A DNA stretch of 64,000 nt from Bacillota bacterium. GTDB lineage: Bacteria; Bacillota; UBA4882; UBA8346. The notes beneath the pieces are model-generated. The model did no database searches. It saw only the letters and a program-made list of their open reading frames with translations, and was not told the DNA's origin. Shown here piece after piece: positions 1-9,024 of the stretch. A program made the translations under genes and the position numbers. Each line of letters begins with the position of its first letter. Within the stretch, counting starts at the first letter, position 1. Where the stretch lies: contig JAEVYU010000034.1 of assembly GCA_023392595.1 (NCBI GenBank), positions 1-64,000 of the forward strand. Reading direction: 5' to 3'.

Positions 1-203
1 TCACTATACCAAATGAAGGGGTGTTTTTATATTGTTTCTATCGATTTGTCAATTCTTGTTCATATTTGCTGCTATCTTATGCAATTAAGCTGTTTTCCTT
101 TGTTTTCAAGGTGCGAAAGTTGAGTTAATAATATATGTAATTTAACTCTTTTTCATCAACGAAGACGATTTAAATTATCCATTCATTACGGAGGAATTTG
201 CCA

Positions 204-776
204 ATGAATCCTTTATTGAAAAAAAATTCAACTCTCTTGATTGTCTTTTGCATCCTGGGGCTGGCAACATTATTCACAATTTCACCGATTTACGGCGCCA
301 ATACGATGATAGCCGCCAAAGGGGACACTTTCTATACCCAATTTAGCTTATATTACGAAAAAAATTGCCATCAAACCACCAATTATCGAAAAGGGGTTTT
401 GGTTCCTATTAACACAGCAGTAAAATTCATTAAAATATCCTATAGAAGCATCTTCGTAACACTTCCCAATGGTCAAGAACTCGAAATCCGGAACATTGAG
501 CAATACTCCGGGGAAACAATTGATAAAATCTTCAGCCGCACATTTGCAGCAAATCCCGTTGATTTATCAGTTTTCACCAAAGATGAAAGGGAATCTATTT
601 TACTCGGTGAATTAAAAGAGGGAATGAGAAAGAATGCGGTAATTGCGGCCTTGGGCTATCCTCCTAAACATAAAACCCCAAATTTAGAAATCGATCAGTG
701 GCAATATTGGAGCAATCGTTTTAATACTTTTATTGTATATTTCGAAAATGGAAAGGTTAGCCAAATTCAGGATTAA
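204..776 (+). CDS. Secreted protein with BamE/SmpA-like C-terminal domain
   Basis: A 190-residue protein beginning with a signal peptide (KK followed by a hydrophobic run and an IYGA cleavage region, with no lipobox cysteine). The last ~60 residues have the pattern of the BamE/SmpA-like fold: a Gly-Met segment, an ALGYPP turn, a WQYW strand and a final FENGKV strand. The start is the ATG at 204, because GGAGG at 190-194 lies nine bases upstream; the in-frame TTG at 198 is too close to it. The gene stands alone before a strong terminator. The middle part is not recognised. An export or envelope role is inferred only from the signal peptide and fold. Confidence 0.7.
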   Translation: MNPLLKKNSTLLIVFCILGLATLFTISPIYGANTMIAAKGDTFYTQFSLYYEKNCHQTTNYRKGVLVPINTAVKFIKISYRSIFVTLPNGQELEIRNIEQYSGETIDKIFSRTFAANPVDLSVFTKDERESILLGELKEGMRKNAVIAALGYPPKHKTPNLEIDQWQYWSNRFNTFIVYFENGKVSQIQD

Positions 777-802
777 ACCAATATTGGAGCAATTGCTTAA
801 TT

Positions 803-836
803 AAAAACGATTATATTAAATAATATAATCGTTTTT
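803..836 (+). terminator. Rho-independent terminator
   Basis: Perfect 16-bp inverted repeat (803-818 and 821-836) with a two-base loop. The right arm ends in a run of six T. It lies 27 bases after the stop at 776 and isolates this gene from the glycosyltransferase that follows. The A-run on the left arm means it could also act on the other strand. Confidence 0.85.
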
Positions 837-918
837 TAAATGATTCTCATTTTAACAGCTAAAACTGAAATTCAACCGAAAACGCCCCTTAATAACCTTT
901 CAAAAAGGAACTTTCCTC

Positions 919-2151
919 ATGAAATTTTTACTAATCCCTGAAAACAACTCCTTATCGCATATTGCAAAGTGTCTGGCGCTTACGGATATCTTAAAATCTA
1001 CCGGACACGAAGTCCATATCGCCATCAGCCGGAAACATTCTGGTTTCGTAAATAATTCAGATATTAGCACGCACGCGTGCGTCCATATCTTATCGGATAT
1101 CCAAGAAACGGATGGCGGAGGTTTCCCTTCGTGTAAATGGTTTTCAAATATAGAAACCATCGTTCGCTGCATTCAAGAAGAGAGCAATTTAATGAAACAA
1201 ATTAAACCCGATAGAGTTCTCGGTGTTTTCCGGTTTACACTCCATGCCTCATCACAAATCGCGAAAGTTCCTTATGATTCATTGATCTGTGGTTGTATGA
1301 TTCCTGATAGTCATGAAGCGCTGGGATTTTCGGAAAATGAAAACGGCTCTGAGATTCAAAGGCAATTGATAGATACCTTTTTTAGGTTTGCCGGGAAAAA
1401 ATTCAGCCTGGCATTGCACGAATTTGGCTTACCCCCTATCGAAGACGTCCGGATGGCTCTGAAGGGAGAACGCACATTTCTATGGGATTTTCCGGAATTT
1501 ATGCCCCTCCAGAAAACACCGGATCTTATTCATATTGGTCCGGTATCCTTCGAACGTTGGCCCTATGACCCGGTTCCCATTGAGCCGATATTAGAGTCAA
1601 AAAAACCACTGGCAGTCATCTCATTCGGGACTTGTGTAACGGATAGTCCCACTGTGTCCAGAATAGCCAAAATCCTTCTTGAATTAGGATACAAAGTCAT
1701 TGTGGCGGCCGGTGGCCAAACAGAAATGACAGTTTCCGGACAGCCAGACCCGGGGGTAACTGTTTTGAACTTCGCTCCCCTGCACCGAATATTTCCTTAC
1801 ACTTCCCTATTAATAACCCATGGTGGTCAAATGACTGTTTTTGAGGCGCTTCAAAATGAAGTCCCTGTACTGGTAATGCCTCTCCAACCGGAACAAGCCT
1901 ATAATGGTGTATGCCTCGAAAGGATCGGTTGCGGCGCCCGTTTGATACCTTCTACTCATTTTACAGGGGTTCCTGAAGATTATATTCAGGCTTTCAACCA
2001 AACTACAGACGAACAAATCAAAGCCAAAATTCACGGACTTATAACAAACAGGAACATCAAAGATAATTTAGCTAAAATAAAAAAGACCCTTGAACACTAT
2101 CAAGGAGCAAAAGCTTTGGCCGATTTTCTCAGAGGAGAAAAAATTCGATGA
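919..2151 (+). CDS. GT1/MGT-family glycosyltransferase
   Basis: A 410-residue GT-B fold glycosyltransferase, of the type that moves sugar from a nucleotide sugar to a lipophilic or polyketide acceptor. The C-terminal donor site shows THGGQMTVFEAL (His at about residue 301), then VPVLVMPLQPEQAYNG, which matches the UGT/MGT signature of HGG, E and P...Q. The N-terminus starts MKFLLIPENN with an acceptor-domain Rossmann strand. AAAGGAA precedes the ATG. The stop overlaps the next start by four bases (ATGA), so it is translationally coupled to the hydrolase-radical SAM gene. Its place beside a ketosynthase cluster suggests that it glycosylates that cluster's product; this is inference. Confidence 0.85.
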   Translation: MKFLLIPENNSLSHIAKCLALTDILKSTGHEVHIAISRKHSGFVNNSDISTHACVHILSDIQETDGGGFPSCKWFSNIETIVRCIQEESNLMKQIKPDRVLGVFRFTLHASSQIAKVPYDSLICGCMIPDSHEALGFSENENGSEIQRQLIDTFFRFAGKKFSLALHEFGLPPIEDVRMALKGERTFLWDFPEFMPLQKTPDLIHIGPVSFERWPYDPVPIEPILESKKPLAVISFGTCVTDSPTVSRIAKILLELGYKVIVAAGGQTEMTVSGQPDPGVTVLNFAPLHRIFPYTSLLITHGGQMTVFEALQNEVPVLVMPLQPEQAYNGVCLERIGCGARLIPSTHFTGVPEDYIQAFNQTTDEQIKAKIHGLITNRNIKDNLAKIKKTLEHYQGAKALADFLRGEKIR

Positions 2152-3932
2152 AACTGGGCATTATACTCGTTCATGGATATAGCGGTTCCACTCAAAATTT
2201 GCAGCCGCTGGCGGATGCGTTAAAGCAAAATTTCGGGCCCGGGTCGGTCAACAACCTTTGCCTTCCCGGCCATGAAAGAATCGCCCAAGGAGAAAAGGTC
2301 CCCGAATTTGATGAAGAAACTTTTATCAAATTCATATCGGATTCTTTTTTCGTGTATCAAAATGAAGGTCGCAAAGTAATCGTCATCGGGCATTCTACCG
2401 GGGGAAGCTTACTTCTGGCCGCTCTTCAAAAGTTCTCTCTGATTCCGGATTTGTTGATTTTACTTGCAGTCCCTCGCCAAATTAACCAGAGTTATTTCAA
2501 GAGGTGGGAGTTACACCAAACCGGCAAAAAACCTGTTTCAATGGTTGACGTGGCCTTAATGGTAAAACTCATCAACAAAGCCGGGCAGATTCGGTTTCCT
2601 AACCAATTTCCAACCCTAATCATCCAAGGAGAAAACGATCAACTGGTTTTATCAGAGGAAACTCAATCCTGGTCAAAAAATTTCCAAGAAATCCCCCGAA
2701 CCGTCACTTTTCCTGAAGTTGAACATGATATTTTTCATAGTAGCAACGGCCATTTAGTGGCTGATCTAATCCGAAGAGCCGTAATGGATATTGCCATCTC
2801 CGGTAATCAGGATTCCAAAGCTCTTGATTCTATTGTTAAGGTTGAACCTGGCCTAAAACGTTTCTTTGAGGTTGCCCCACTCTGCCCAACCCATATCACC
2901 CTATGTCCAAGCGGTCAACGGGTGCTTGAAAACCAGCCGGAACCAATAGCCCTTGCCAAAACCGATCCGGTCATCGCTAATATTGAGATTACAACCTATT
3001 GTAATCTCAACTGTCAATTTTGCGCCCGTTCTGAGCTGAACAAAAAGAACAAACACATGTCTTTCCAATTATTCCGCAATATTCTGGCTTTGCTGCCCAA
3101 TACCTATAAAATTGTACTGGTCGGTTTAGGTGAACCTCTGCTGCACCCGGAGATTATCGACTTTATCATCTATGCCAAATCCCAAGGCCGAAAGGTAGGC
3201 ATCGTCACCAACGCGATGTTGCTGACTCCGGATGTCTCATTCCAACTACTGCAGGCTGGACTGGATTCCATCGCCTTTAGCATTGACGGATACAATGATA
3301 CCGTTTCATCACAGGTTCGTAAGGGAACCGACTTTAAAAAAGTCATTCAAAATATCAAGGCATTTGTGGGAATTGCTGATTCGACCCCGAAAACACCGTT
3401 ATCTTCGGTTTCCAAAGCTGTTTTTTCAGCTGTTTCCATTGATACGGTCGCTCATTTCAACGAGTTAATTGACTGTGTAGCCGATTTGGGGGTAGACGTA
3501 TTGATGTTGTCCGATATTAATTTCAAGGCAAATCTGAAACATACCCTTTGGCAAAATGTTAGCCCGGAAGTTGAAGAAACAGTCCGAAAAGGGGTTTCTT
3601 ACGCCTTTTCCAAAAATCTACCGATATTGTCTGTGCATGGTCTTGAAGAATTCGGTCTCCAAAAACGGTACCAGGATTTTTTAATGATCCCCCCCGCTCA
3701 ACTCTATCACCGTTCCCCCAGTCATCGCTGGTGTTTTTCCCCGTGGCAAACCATTCCGGTCGATGTGGAAGGAAATGTTACTTTATGTGATTGTCAACCC
3801 AATTTCATGGTGGGAAATCTCCTGAAAAATACTTTTTCGGAAATTTGGAATGGAAAAGTTTTGCAAAAATATCGTACGGAAATGATTGGCCAAGATCCCC
3901 CTGAAGCTTGTAAAATATGTCCGCGTTTTTGA
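2148..3932 (+). CDS. Alpha/beta-hydrolase fused to radical SAM/SPASM enzyme
   Basis: A 594-residue two-domain protein. Residues 1-215 are an alpha/beta hydrolase of carboxylesterase/lysophospholipase type: HG oxyanion turn at 9-10, nucleophile Ser83 in GHSTGG, Asp164 in GEND and His193 in EHDIF. Residues ~275-594 are a radical SAM enzyme: CX3CX2C at Cys285, Cys289 and Cys292, a GLGEP segment at 327-331, and a C-terminal SPASM-like region with several Cys (CFSPW, LCDC and a final CKIC) that would hold auxiliary Fe-S clusters. The reading frame is continuous with a linker of about 60 residues. It is coupled to the upstream glycosyltransferase and convergent with the ketosynthase operon, whose end is 7 bases away. 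The substrate is unknown. Confidence 0.88.
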   Translation: MKLGIILVHGYSGSTQNLQPLADALKQNFGPGSVNNLCLPGHERIAQGEKVPEFDEETFIKFISDSFFVYQNEGRKVIVIGHSTGGSLLLAALQKFSLIPDLLILLAVPRQINQSYFKRWELHQTGKKPVSMVDVALMVKLINKAGQIRFPNQFPTLIIQGENDQLVLSEETQSWSKNFQEIPRTVTFPEVEHDIFHSSNGHLVADLIRRAVMDIAISGNQDSKALDSIVKVEPGLKRFFEVAPLCPTHITLCPSGQRVLENQPEPIALAKTDPVIANIEITTYCNLNCQFCARSELNKKNKHMSFQLFRNILALLPNTYKIVLVGLGEPLLHPEIIDFIIYAKSQGRKVGIVTNAMLLTPDVSFQLLQAGLDSIAFSIDGYNDTVSSQVRKGTDFKKVIQNIKAFVGIADSTPKTPLSSVSKAVFSAVSIDTVAHFNELIDCVADLGVDVLMLSDINFKANLKHTLWQNVSPEVEETVRKGVSYAFSKNLPILSVHGLEEFGLQKRYQDFLMIPPAQLYHRSPSHRWCFSPWQTIPVDVEGNVTLCDCQPNFMVGNLLKNTFSEIWNGKVLQKYRTEMIGQDPPEACKICPRF

Positions 3933-3939
3933 CCAGGAT

Positions 3940-4938
3940 TCATAGGGGTAAGGTTTCATAATAAAACAAGGATCCATTCTCCGATATGCTGTAACATCTG
4001 ATTTTTTCACGGGCATCCATTTCTTGAATCCTATAATGCCCCTCTGAACCGTCAACCATCGGAAATCTGCCGGCATTGAAACAGATTAAAGCCAAGGCTA
4101 AATCAAATGCTGCGGCACTAGGATAGAAACCGCGCAGAAATCCTGGAAAAAAGGCCTGGTTTTTCGAGGCATGATTTACAAAAAAAGCAGGGGTTCGTTG
4201 TTCATGCCAGACTGAATAAATAATTTTTTGGTCCCGGGTTTGGGGCAATGATTTGCGGTAGCCGCACTCAATCCGGCCATATTTCGCTGTTTTATCTCTA
4301 CTGACCAAAAAAGTAGTCCAGCCTTCACAATCCGGCAATAAACCCGGAGTTGAACGAAAATGAGGATCTCCATTTAGAAAACCGTCATCAAAATAAGGCG
4401 TATATTCATCTCCAATACCCACCAATACATAATCCACCGCTCCGCTTTCCAACCATAGCGAGGCCGTTACGAATGAATGATATAAAGTATCCATCCCGCA
4501 GGTGTGTGATAAGGTAGGCCCCTGAATTCCGTAAGCCAAAGAAAGATAGGTGGCGGAAGTATTGAAAACGGAACCGGAAAAATTAGTCGGAGAAAGCTGG
4601 TTATCGCCAAAATCAATTAAATCATCAAAGGCTTGGAGGCCCGAAATGATGGGACCATAAACCGACCCTTGAATAATCCCGACCGCTTTTCCGGTTAAAT
4701 TGAAACCGGAATCTTTGATGGCTTTACCAGCCGACAGAAGGGATATTTTAGAAAAATGACTCATCCTCCTGAGTAATTGTTGGGCAATATTAAAATCCGC
4801 CGGGATATCAATCGGCAGGCTGTGGTTAAAAGGCAAACTTCTTGGATCGATTGGGTGGCTGTTTGCGAATAATTCTTTTAGATTGTCTTGATCCCCGAGT
4901 CTGGAGACCACTCCCAACCCGTTTACAGATAGATTCAT
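3940..4938 (-). CDS. Beta-ketoacyl synthase-like protein (KS partner)
   Basis: A 332-residue protein with the N-terminal half of a ketosynthase fold. SHTCGMDT (Cys147) lies where the KS active-site Cys sits, followed by a LESGAVDYVLVGIGDE segment. The second half has no recognisable HGTGT or GHxxGAAG motif, so the His pair of a condensing enzyme is missing. This suggests a chain-length-factor-like or accessory partner rather than a complete KS. The start at 4938 is set by AAGGAG and an ATGA overlap with the complete KS upstream; the open frame extends further upstream without support. The gene is last in the minus-strand operon and is probably made in step with the KS it overlaps. Confidence 0.72.
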   Translation of the reverse strand: MNLSVNGLGVVSRLGDQDNLKELFANSHPIDPRSLPFNHSLPIDIPADFNIAQQLLRRMSHFSKISLLSAGKAIKDSGFNLTGKAVGIIQGSVYGPIISGLQAFDDLIDFGDNQLSPTNFSGSVFNTSATYLSLAYGIQGPTLSHTCGMDTLYHSFVTASLWLESGAVDYVLVGIGDEYTPYFDDGFLNGDPHFRSTPGLLPDCEGWTTFLVSRDKTAKYGRIECGYRKSLPQTRDQKIIYSVWHEQRTPAFFVNHASKNQAFFPGFLRGFYPSAAAFDLALALICFNAGRFPMVDGSEGHYRIQEMDAREKIRCYSISENGSLFYYETLPL

Positions 4939-6110
4939 AAGGGTCTCCTTATCACAATCACGGAATTCACTCCGCCGAAAGCTAATGAAGATGAACAGGC
5001 ATATTGTCCTGAGATTTCTTTGATTCCATGATGGGGTACAATACCGCACTCTTCATCAAAATCTTGATAATCCGGTACTCCCGGTATTTTTTGATCCATT
5101 AAAAATTGCATTGAAAATACTGCTTCTAAACCGCCCGCCGCTCCCAAGGCATGCCCGGTGTATGCTTTGGTTGCAGTTATAGGTACCTCCTTGCCGAAAA
5201 TTTCGGCAATCGTTCTGCCTTCGACCTTGTCATTTTCAGTCGTTCCCGTACCATGCGTGTTGATAAAAGCGATATCCTCCGGCTTGACCCTCGCCTGGCC
5301 CATGGCGTTTAAAAACGCTTTTCTTAGTCCCCGCCCCGATGGTTCCGGAGCTGTTATATGATATGAATCGGCAACCGTGGAATATCCTTCAATTGAACCC
5401 AGAGTTTGAACGCCCCGCTTTTCAGCAGAAACCCGGCTCTCTAAAACACAGACTCCGGCGCCTTCCCCTAAATTCAAGCCTTTTCTGCTTTTCGAAAATG
5501 GTTTGCAAGGTTCTTCGGAGGTGTTCATTAAGGAGATGAAACCAAGATATACCATTCTAACGATTTCGTCACACCCCCCGGCCAAAGCAATATCACATTC
5601 GCCTTTTTCAATCATTTTGGAAGCGAGGCCAATGGCATCCGTTCCGGATGCGCAGGCATTGGATAAGGTCATTGCCGGACCGGAAAGATTGAAATCTTTG
5701 AGGATTTGATGAGCAATGCTCCCGTGAAGCAATACCTCTGAAATATAAGAAGGATCGCCTGATTTTTCAGCGCGGCACTTCCGGTAATAGTCTTCTTTAT
5801 TAAAAAAGCAACCCGCTGTGGAACCAAGAAATACTCCCACCCTGTACCGGCACAGAGAATTTTGGTCTAGACCCGCTTGTGCCAACGCCTCGATAATGGC
5901 AACTTTGGCAAAATGAAAACTCAAATCGTTCACTTGCTGTTCAAAACCATATATCTCAAAAATAGGATATTGTTTTTCTAAATTATAGCCAATCCTCAGT
6001 GGAGGCTTGGGATTTCGCTTGCCGCTATAAATCTGTTGCATTGTCTCCGGTAGATTCCGCCCGGCTCCGCTGATACATCCCAGTCCTGTAATATAAGTTT
6101 GACTGCACAC
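4935..6110 (-). CDS. FabF-type beta-ketoacyl-ACP synthase (KS-A)
   Basis: A 391-residue condensing enzyme with the full KSII triad: Cys153 in NACASG, His286 in NTHGTGT and His320 in GHALGAAGG. A KPFSKSRKGLNLGEGAG block is typical of FabF and type II PKS ketosynthases. It catalyses decarboxylative condensation of malonyl-ACP with an acyl-ACP. It lies one base downstream of the ACP gene and overlaps the KS-like gene by four bases. That order (ACP, KS, KS-like) mirrors type II polyketide and aryl-polyene systems. A second, more distant KS at 9699-10805 shows the locus has two independent condensing units. Starter and chain length cannot be read from sequence. Confidence 0.93.
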   Translation of the reverse strand: MCSQTYITGLGCISGAGRNLPETMQQIYSGKRNPKPPLRIGYNLEKQYPIFEIYGFEQQVNDLSFHFAKVAIIEALAQAGLDQNSLCRYRVGVFLGSTAGCFFNKEDYYRKCRAEKSGDPSYISEVLLHGSIAHQILKDFNLSGPAMTLSNACASGTDAIGLASKMIEKGECDIALAGGCDEIVRMVYLGFISLMNTSEEPCKPFSKSRKGLNLGEGAGVCVLESRVSAEKRGVQTLGSIEGYSTVADSYHITAPEPSGRGLRKAFLNAMGQARVKPEDIAFINTHGTGTTENDKVEGRTIAEIFGKEVPITATKAYTGHALGAAGGLEAVFSMQFLMDQKIPGVPDYQDFDEECGIVPHHGIKEISGQYACSSSLAFGGVNSVIVIRRPL

Positions 6111-6111
6111 G

Positions 6112-6372
6112 TTACTTTTTCCCTAATTCGTTTTCAACAAAATCAATCAAGGTTTTCATCGATACAAAAACCTTTTTCGCCTGTTCACTATCGGCTATGG
6201 TAATTCCCATATGTTTTTTTAAAATCACCACAATTTCAACGGCATCAAGTGAATCCAAACCTAAGCCTTCACCAAACAGGGGCATATCATCGGTGATTTC
6301 TTCCGGTTTCAGTTTCAAGTTCAATTCCTTACATAAAAGCTCCTTAAGCTTTGTATTCGTAGCAGTATCCAT
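6112..6372 (-). CDS. Acyl carrier protein of the cluster
   Basis: An 86-residue acidic helical protein with the phosphopantetheine attachment motif GLDSLDAVEI, Ser41 being the modified residue. It would carry the growing chain for the ketosynthases, ketoreductase, dehydratase and acyltransferase of this locus. A stretch complementary to the ribosome (GGAGAGAAAC) precedes the ATG. It sits one base before KS-A, implying co-expression. It is the only ACP seen in the cluster, whereas aryl-polyene clusters usually have two. It is not the housekeeping AcpP context (no plsX-fabD neighbours), so it is likely dedicated to this pathway. Confidence 0.93.
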   Translation of the reverse strand: MDTATNTKLKELLCKELNLKLKPEEITDDMPLFGEGLGLDSLDAVEIVVILKKHMGITIADSEQAKKVFVSMKTLIDFVENELGKK

Positions 6373-6423
6373 AGTTTCTCTCCTTGCAATAGATTTTATG
6401 AATCGCTCATGATTGAATGTTCA

Positions 6424-6702
6424 TCATGATTGGTTTAACACAAAGTAATGGTATAGATTAGATTCAAATCCAAAAAGTCCTTTTTTATGACATAATTGAA
6501 TATAAGCTTTAAGCTCATTTTTTGAAACCTTGGGTAAATTAACTGAAGATCGGCCGCCGCCGATGATATCTTTTTTTAATTTACCGAAAACCGAAGAAAA
6601 AGTATGATCTTGGTTGAATTTAGCAATTTCGCCAATAAGCTCCGGGTCAAAATTGGTCGCTACGGTATATTTCATTCGAAAATTCCGGGCGCTTTCCACC
6701 AT
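6424..6702 (-). CDS. Short protein resembling a U32-peptidase-like N-terminus
   Basis: A 92-residue protein in the operon between the acyltransferase and the ACP. The start at 6702 is chosen because GGGGAGG lies six bases upstream; a longer frame to 6753 lacks this and would overlap the neighbour. The region MKYTVATNFDPEL, then VFGKLKKDIIGGGRSS, then a helix and LFGFESNLYHYFVLN recalls from memory the first beta-alpha units of U32-peptidase-related TIM-barrel proteins (GGGRPS motif). The rest of the barrel is absent, and only 51 bases separate it from the next gene. It may be a truncated remnant or a functional small protein; the family link is tentative. Confidence 0.5.
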   Translation of the reverse strand: MVESARNFRMKYTVATNFDPELIGEIAKFNQDHTFSSVFGKLKKDIIGGGRSSVNLPKVSKNELKAYIQLCHKKGLFGFESNLYHYFVLNQS

Positions 6703-6740
6703 CCAAATCCTCCCCTTTAAAGCCACTAACTCTTTAATTT

Positions 6741-7682
6741 TCAAATCTTCCAAAAATCAAAAAAATTAAACCACAGATAAGGATGTTCCTGGACATGATT
6801 TTCCAATGCAGTCGAATATAATTCCAGCATCTTTTGGATCTTTTGATCTTTATTCAAACTTTCATCATCCAAAACCTCACTTGAAATATCCTTCCAACTA
6901 TAGCGGATAATGTGCCTGCCCTCTTTGGCGGTAAATAAGGCAATTACAGATGCTCCCGTGGCCACGGCAAGTTGTTCCGCAATCATTGGGAATTTAGCGG
7001 GAGAACCTAAGAATGAAACAATTTTAGTACGCCACTCCTCGGCCCGATCTCCGGTAACTCCTACAACTTCTCCCCGCAATAAAGCGTTGGTTGCTTCAAT
7101 CATTCCTCCATAACTATCACTCACGTTAATCAGGTTAAATTGAGCCCCTTCACCGCTTTTCTTGACATCATAAAAACTTTTTCTTTTGTCCTTATCAAAA
7201 TTCTTATCCACTAAAACATTCATCTTTCTCTGAAACCTAATCGAGCCGGCCATTGAAACTTCCCAAAAACCCACATGGGATAGTAAAAATATCACCGGTT
7301 TTTTTCTTAGGAGATCCAAGATTTCAGGTTCCCGGTCAAACTTTAATTTAATTTTAGATTCCCCTACAAAGCCGAAATATAATTGATCAACCAGAGCTTG
7401 TCCAAAAACATAAATATACTTAAAAAGGCGCAAATACCTTTTAACCCCTGTATCTTCTGGAAATCTTCTCCGTAAATACGGTTTCGCACATCGATAAACA
7501 CTGGGTCTGAAAATAACATAATAGGGGATCAATAAAAACAATATTCCATAAGCTCCACTCAAGCCAATATGTTGCAAAATAAAATGAAAGATGGAATATC
7601 CCAACTTATTACCATACCTTTTATTGTCGGCCCGTTTATTTTCATTGACATTATTGGGGATGTCGTCCTTACATTGTTTCAT
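6741..7682 (-). CDS. LpxL/HtrB-like lysophospholipid-type acyltransferase
   Basis: A 313-residue acyltransferase with an N-terminal hydrophobic anchor and the HX4E catalytic motif SHVGFWEVS (His136, Glu141), followed by a substrate-binding stretch around GDRAEEWRT. It resembles lipid A late acyltransferases and the acyltransferases found in aryl-polyene clusters. It would move an acyl chain from ACP to a lipid or sugar acceptor at the inner face of the membrane. The start at 7682 has AAAAGGAAACGGTT upstream and an ATGA overlap with the radical SAM gene; the open frame extends further upstream but into that gene. No lipid A genes are visible here, so a role with the cluster product is the simpler reading. 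Confidence 0.82.
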   Translation of the reverse strand: MKQCKDDIPNNVNENKRADNKRYGNKLGYSIFHFILQHIGLSGAYGILFLLIPYYVIFRPSVYRCAKPYLRRRFPEDTGVKRYLRLFKYIYVFGQALVDQLYFGFVGESKIKLKFDREPEILDLLRKKPVIFLLSHVGFWEVSMAGSIRFQRKMNVLVDKNFDKDKRKSFYDVKKSGEGAQFNLINVSDSYGGMIEATNALLRGEVVGVTGDRAEEWRTKIVSFLGSPAKFPMIAEQLAVATGASVIALFTAKEGRHIIRYSWKDISSEVLDDESLNKDQKIQKMLELYSTALENHVQEHPYLWFNFFDFWKI

Positions 7683-9022
7683 AACCGTTTCCTTTTCAAT
7701 AGTAAATCCCAGAGCGAGCCTCTGATTCCTGAGGCGTGCATAAAGCGATTTCTTTCGGCTACACCGGCCCAAGGGAAAATCCAATTTCGCTTTTCTTTAA
7801 AAGTTTCCGTAAGGTACTGATTCAACCACCGAACATCTATACCCGGCGAATGGTAATATACCTCTTGATTAAATAACTCCCTCTCATCCCGAACTAATCC
7901 TGTCTGTCTAGCCAGTTCGCAAATGCCGGTATCGGGGAATACGCGCACTCCCATTCCGCCGAATACCACACAAAAATCAAGTTCCGAAAGATTTTTTATT
8001 CCTTCACGGACCGTCTTTTCGTTCTCTCCCGGGCCACCGAAAATGATGAAATGGGAGCCCGGAATATTATGCTCGGCAAATAAATTATTAGCCTTCCGGA
8101 CATCATCCCAATAAAAATTTTTGCCCATTCCGCTCAAAGTAGCGTCACTGGAGCAATCGGTGCCCCATTCAACCGAATGCAGGCCGGTCCGTTTCATCAA
8201 CTCGATTTCGTCCCGGTGAAATTCGGTCGGTCTTAGATAACATGTCCAGGGTATCGAAATCTTCCGCCTGGCCATTTCCTCCATAATTCGTAGATACTCG
8301 TTGTTGATATCGTTAAATACCGAATCCGTAAAAAAAACAAAATCGGCCCCATGTTTTTCTCGAAGATAAACAATCTCATCGACGACAGCTTTCGGCTCTC
8401 TAAAAATATAATGATGGCCTTCTAAATTTGGATAAGAACAATACAGACATTGATGGGGGCAACCTCTCTTGGTAGTAATATTCAGCATACCGCCTTTGTT
8501 TAAATAAAAGTCGGCTAACCGGTTCTCGCGGCTCAAAAAATAATGGTTTTCCCCCGTACAATCAATCTCTCCCTCCAGGATCCGATTTTGAGGCGGCATT
8601 TTCCGTTCCAACTGGTGAATTAATTTCGGCAGACTAACCTCTCCCGGTCCGGTGACTCCGTAGTCGGCACCTAAAAACTCCAAAAATTGGACTGGAAAGA
8701 TTGTATAGGCGGATCCTCCCAAAATAAGAGGAGCGCTGGATTTTTGTTTAATCCTTTCAGCAAGTGCTTTGTATTGAAATAAAAAAGACTGGGGTTCGTT
8801 AAAATTCACATTATCGACATTCCGCATGGAAAGCGCGATATAATCGGGCTTAAATTCAATCAGCGCCAAATCCAGGCCATCGGTTCCATCTACCATTAAA
8901 TCGATGAATTTCACATCAATTCCTGAGCTTTGGACAGCAGCGGCAACGATATTGGCTCCCAGGGGATAAACCGGATAGGGATCATCCATCAAATTGGTGG
9001 CAACCATTAATAGTTTGGCCAT
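7679..9022 (-). CDS. B12-binding-type radical SAM enzyme
   Basis: A 447-residue protein. Residues 1-140 form a Rossmann-like cobalamin-binding-type domain (YPLGANIVAAAV, a central LILGG strand and GPGE before the barrel), without a DxHxxG motif. The radical SAM barrel follows with CX3CX2C at Cys188, Cys192 and Cys195 in KRGCPHQCLYC. Such enzymes include methyltransferases, ring-forming enzymes and cyclases acting on lipids or natural products. The ATG at 9022 has GAGGGGTGA just upstream; a GTG at 9028 overlapping the previous stop is the alternative. It is embedded in the ketosynthase operon, which suggests it modifies the acyl chain or head group. The reaction is not predictable. Confidence 0.87.
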   Translation of the reverse strand: MAKLLMVATNLMDDPYPVYPLGANIVAAAVQSSGIDVKFIDLMVDGTDGLDLALIEFKPDYIALSMRNVDNVNFNEPQSFLFQYKALAERIKQKSSAPLILGGSAYTIFPVQFLEFLGADYGVTGPGEVSLPKLIHQLERKMPPQNRILEGEIDCTGENHYFLSRENRLADFYLNKGGMLNITTKRGCPHQCLYCSYPNLEGHHYIFREPKAVVDEIVYLREKHGADFVFFTDSVFNDINNEYLRIMEEMARRKISIPWTCYLRPTEFHRDEIELMKRTGLHSVEWGTDCSSDATLSGMGKNFYWDDVRKANNLFAEHNIPGSHFIIFGGPGENEKTVREGIKNLSELDFCVVFGGMGVRVFPDTGICELARQTGLVRDERELFNQEVYYHSPGIDVRWLNQYLTETFKEKRNWIFPWAGVAERNRFMHASGIRGSLWDLLLKRKRL

Positions 9023-9024
9023 CG

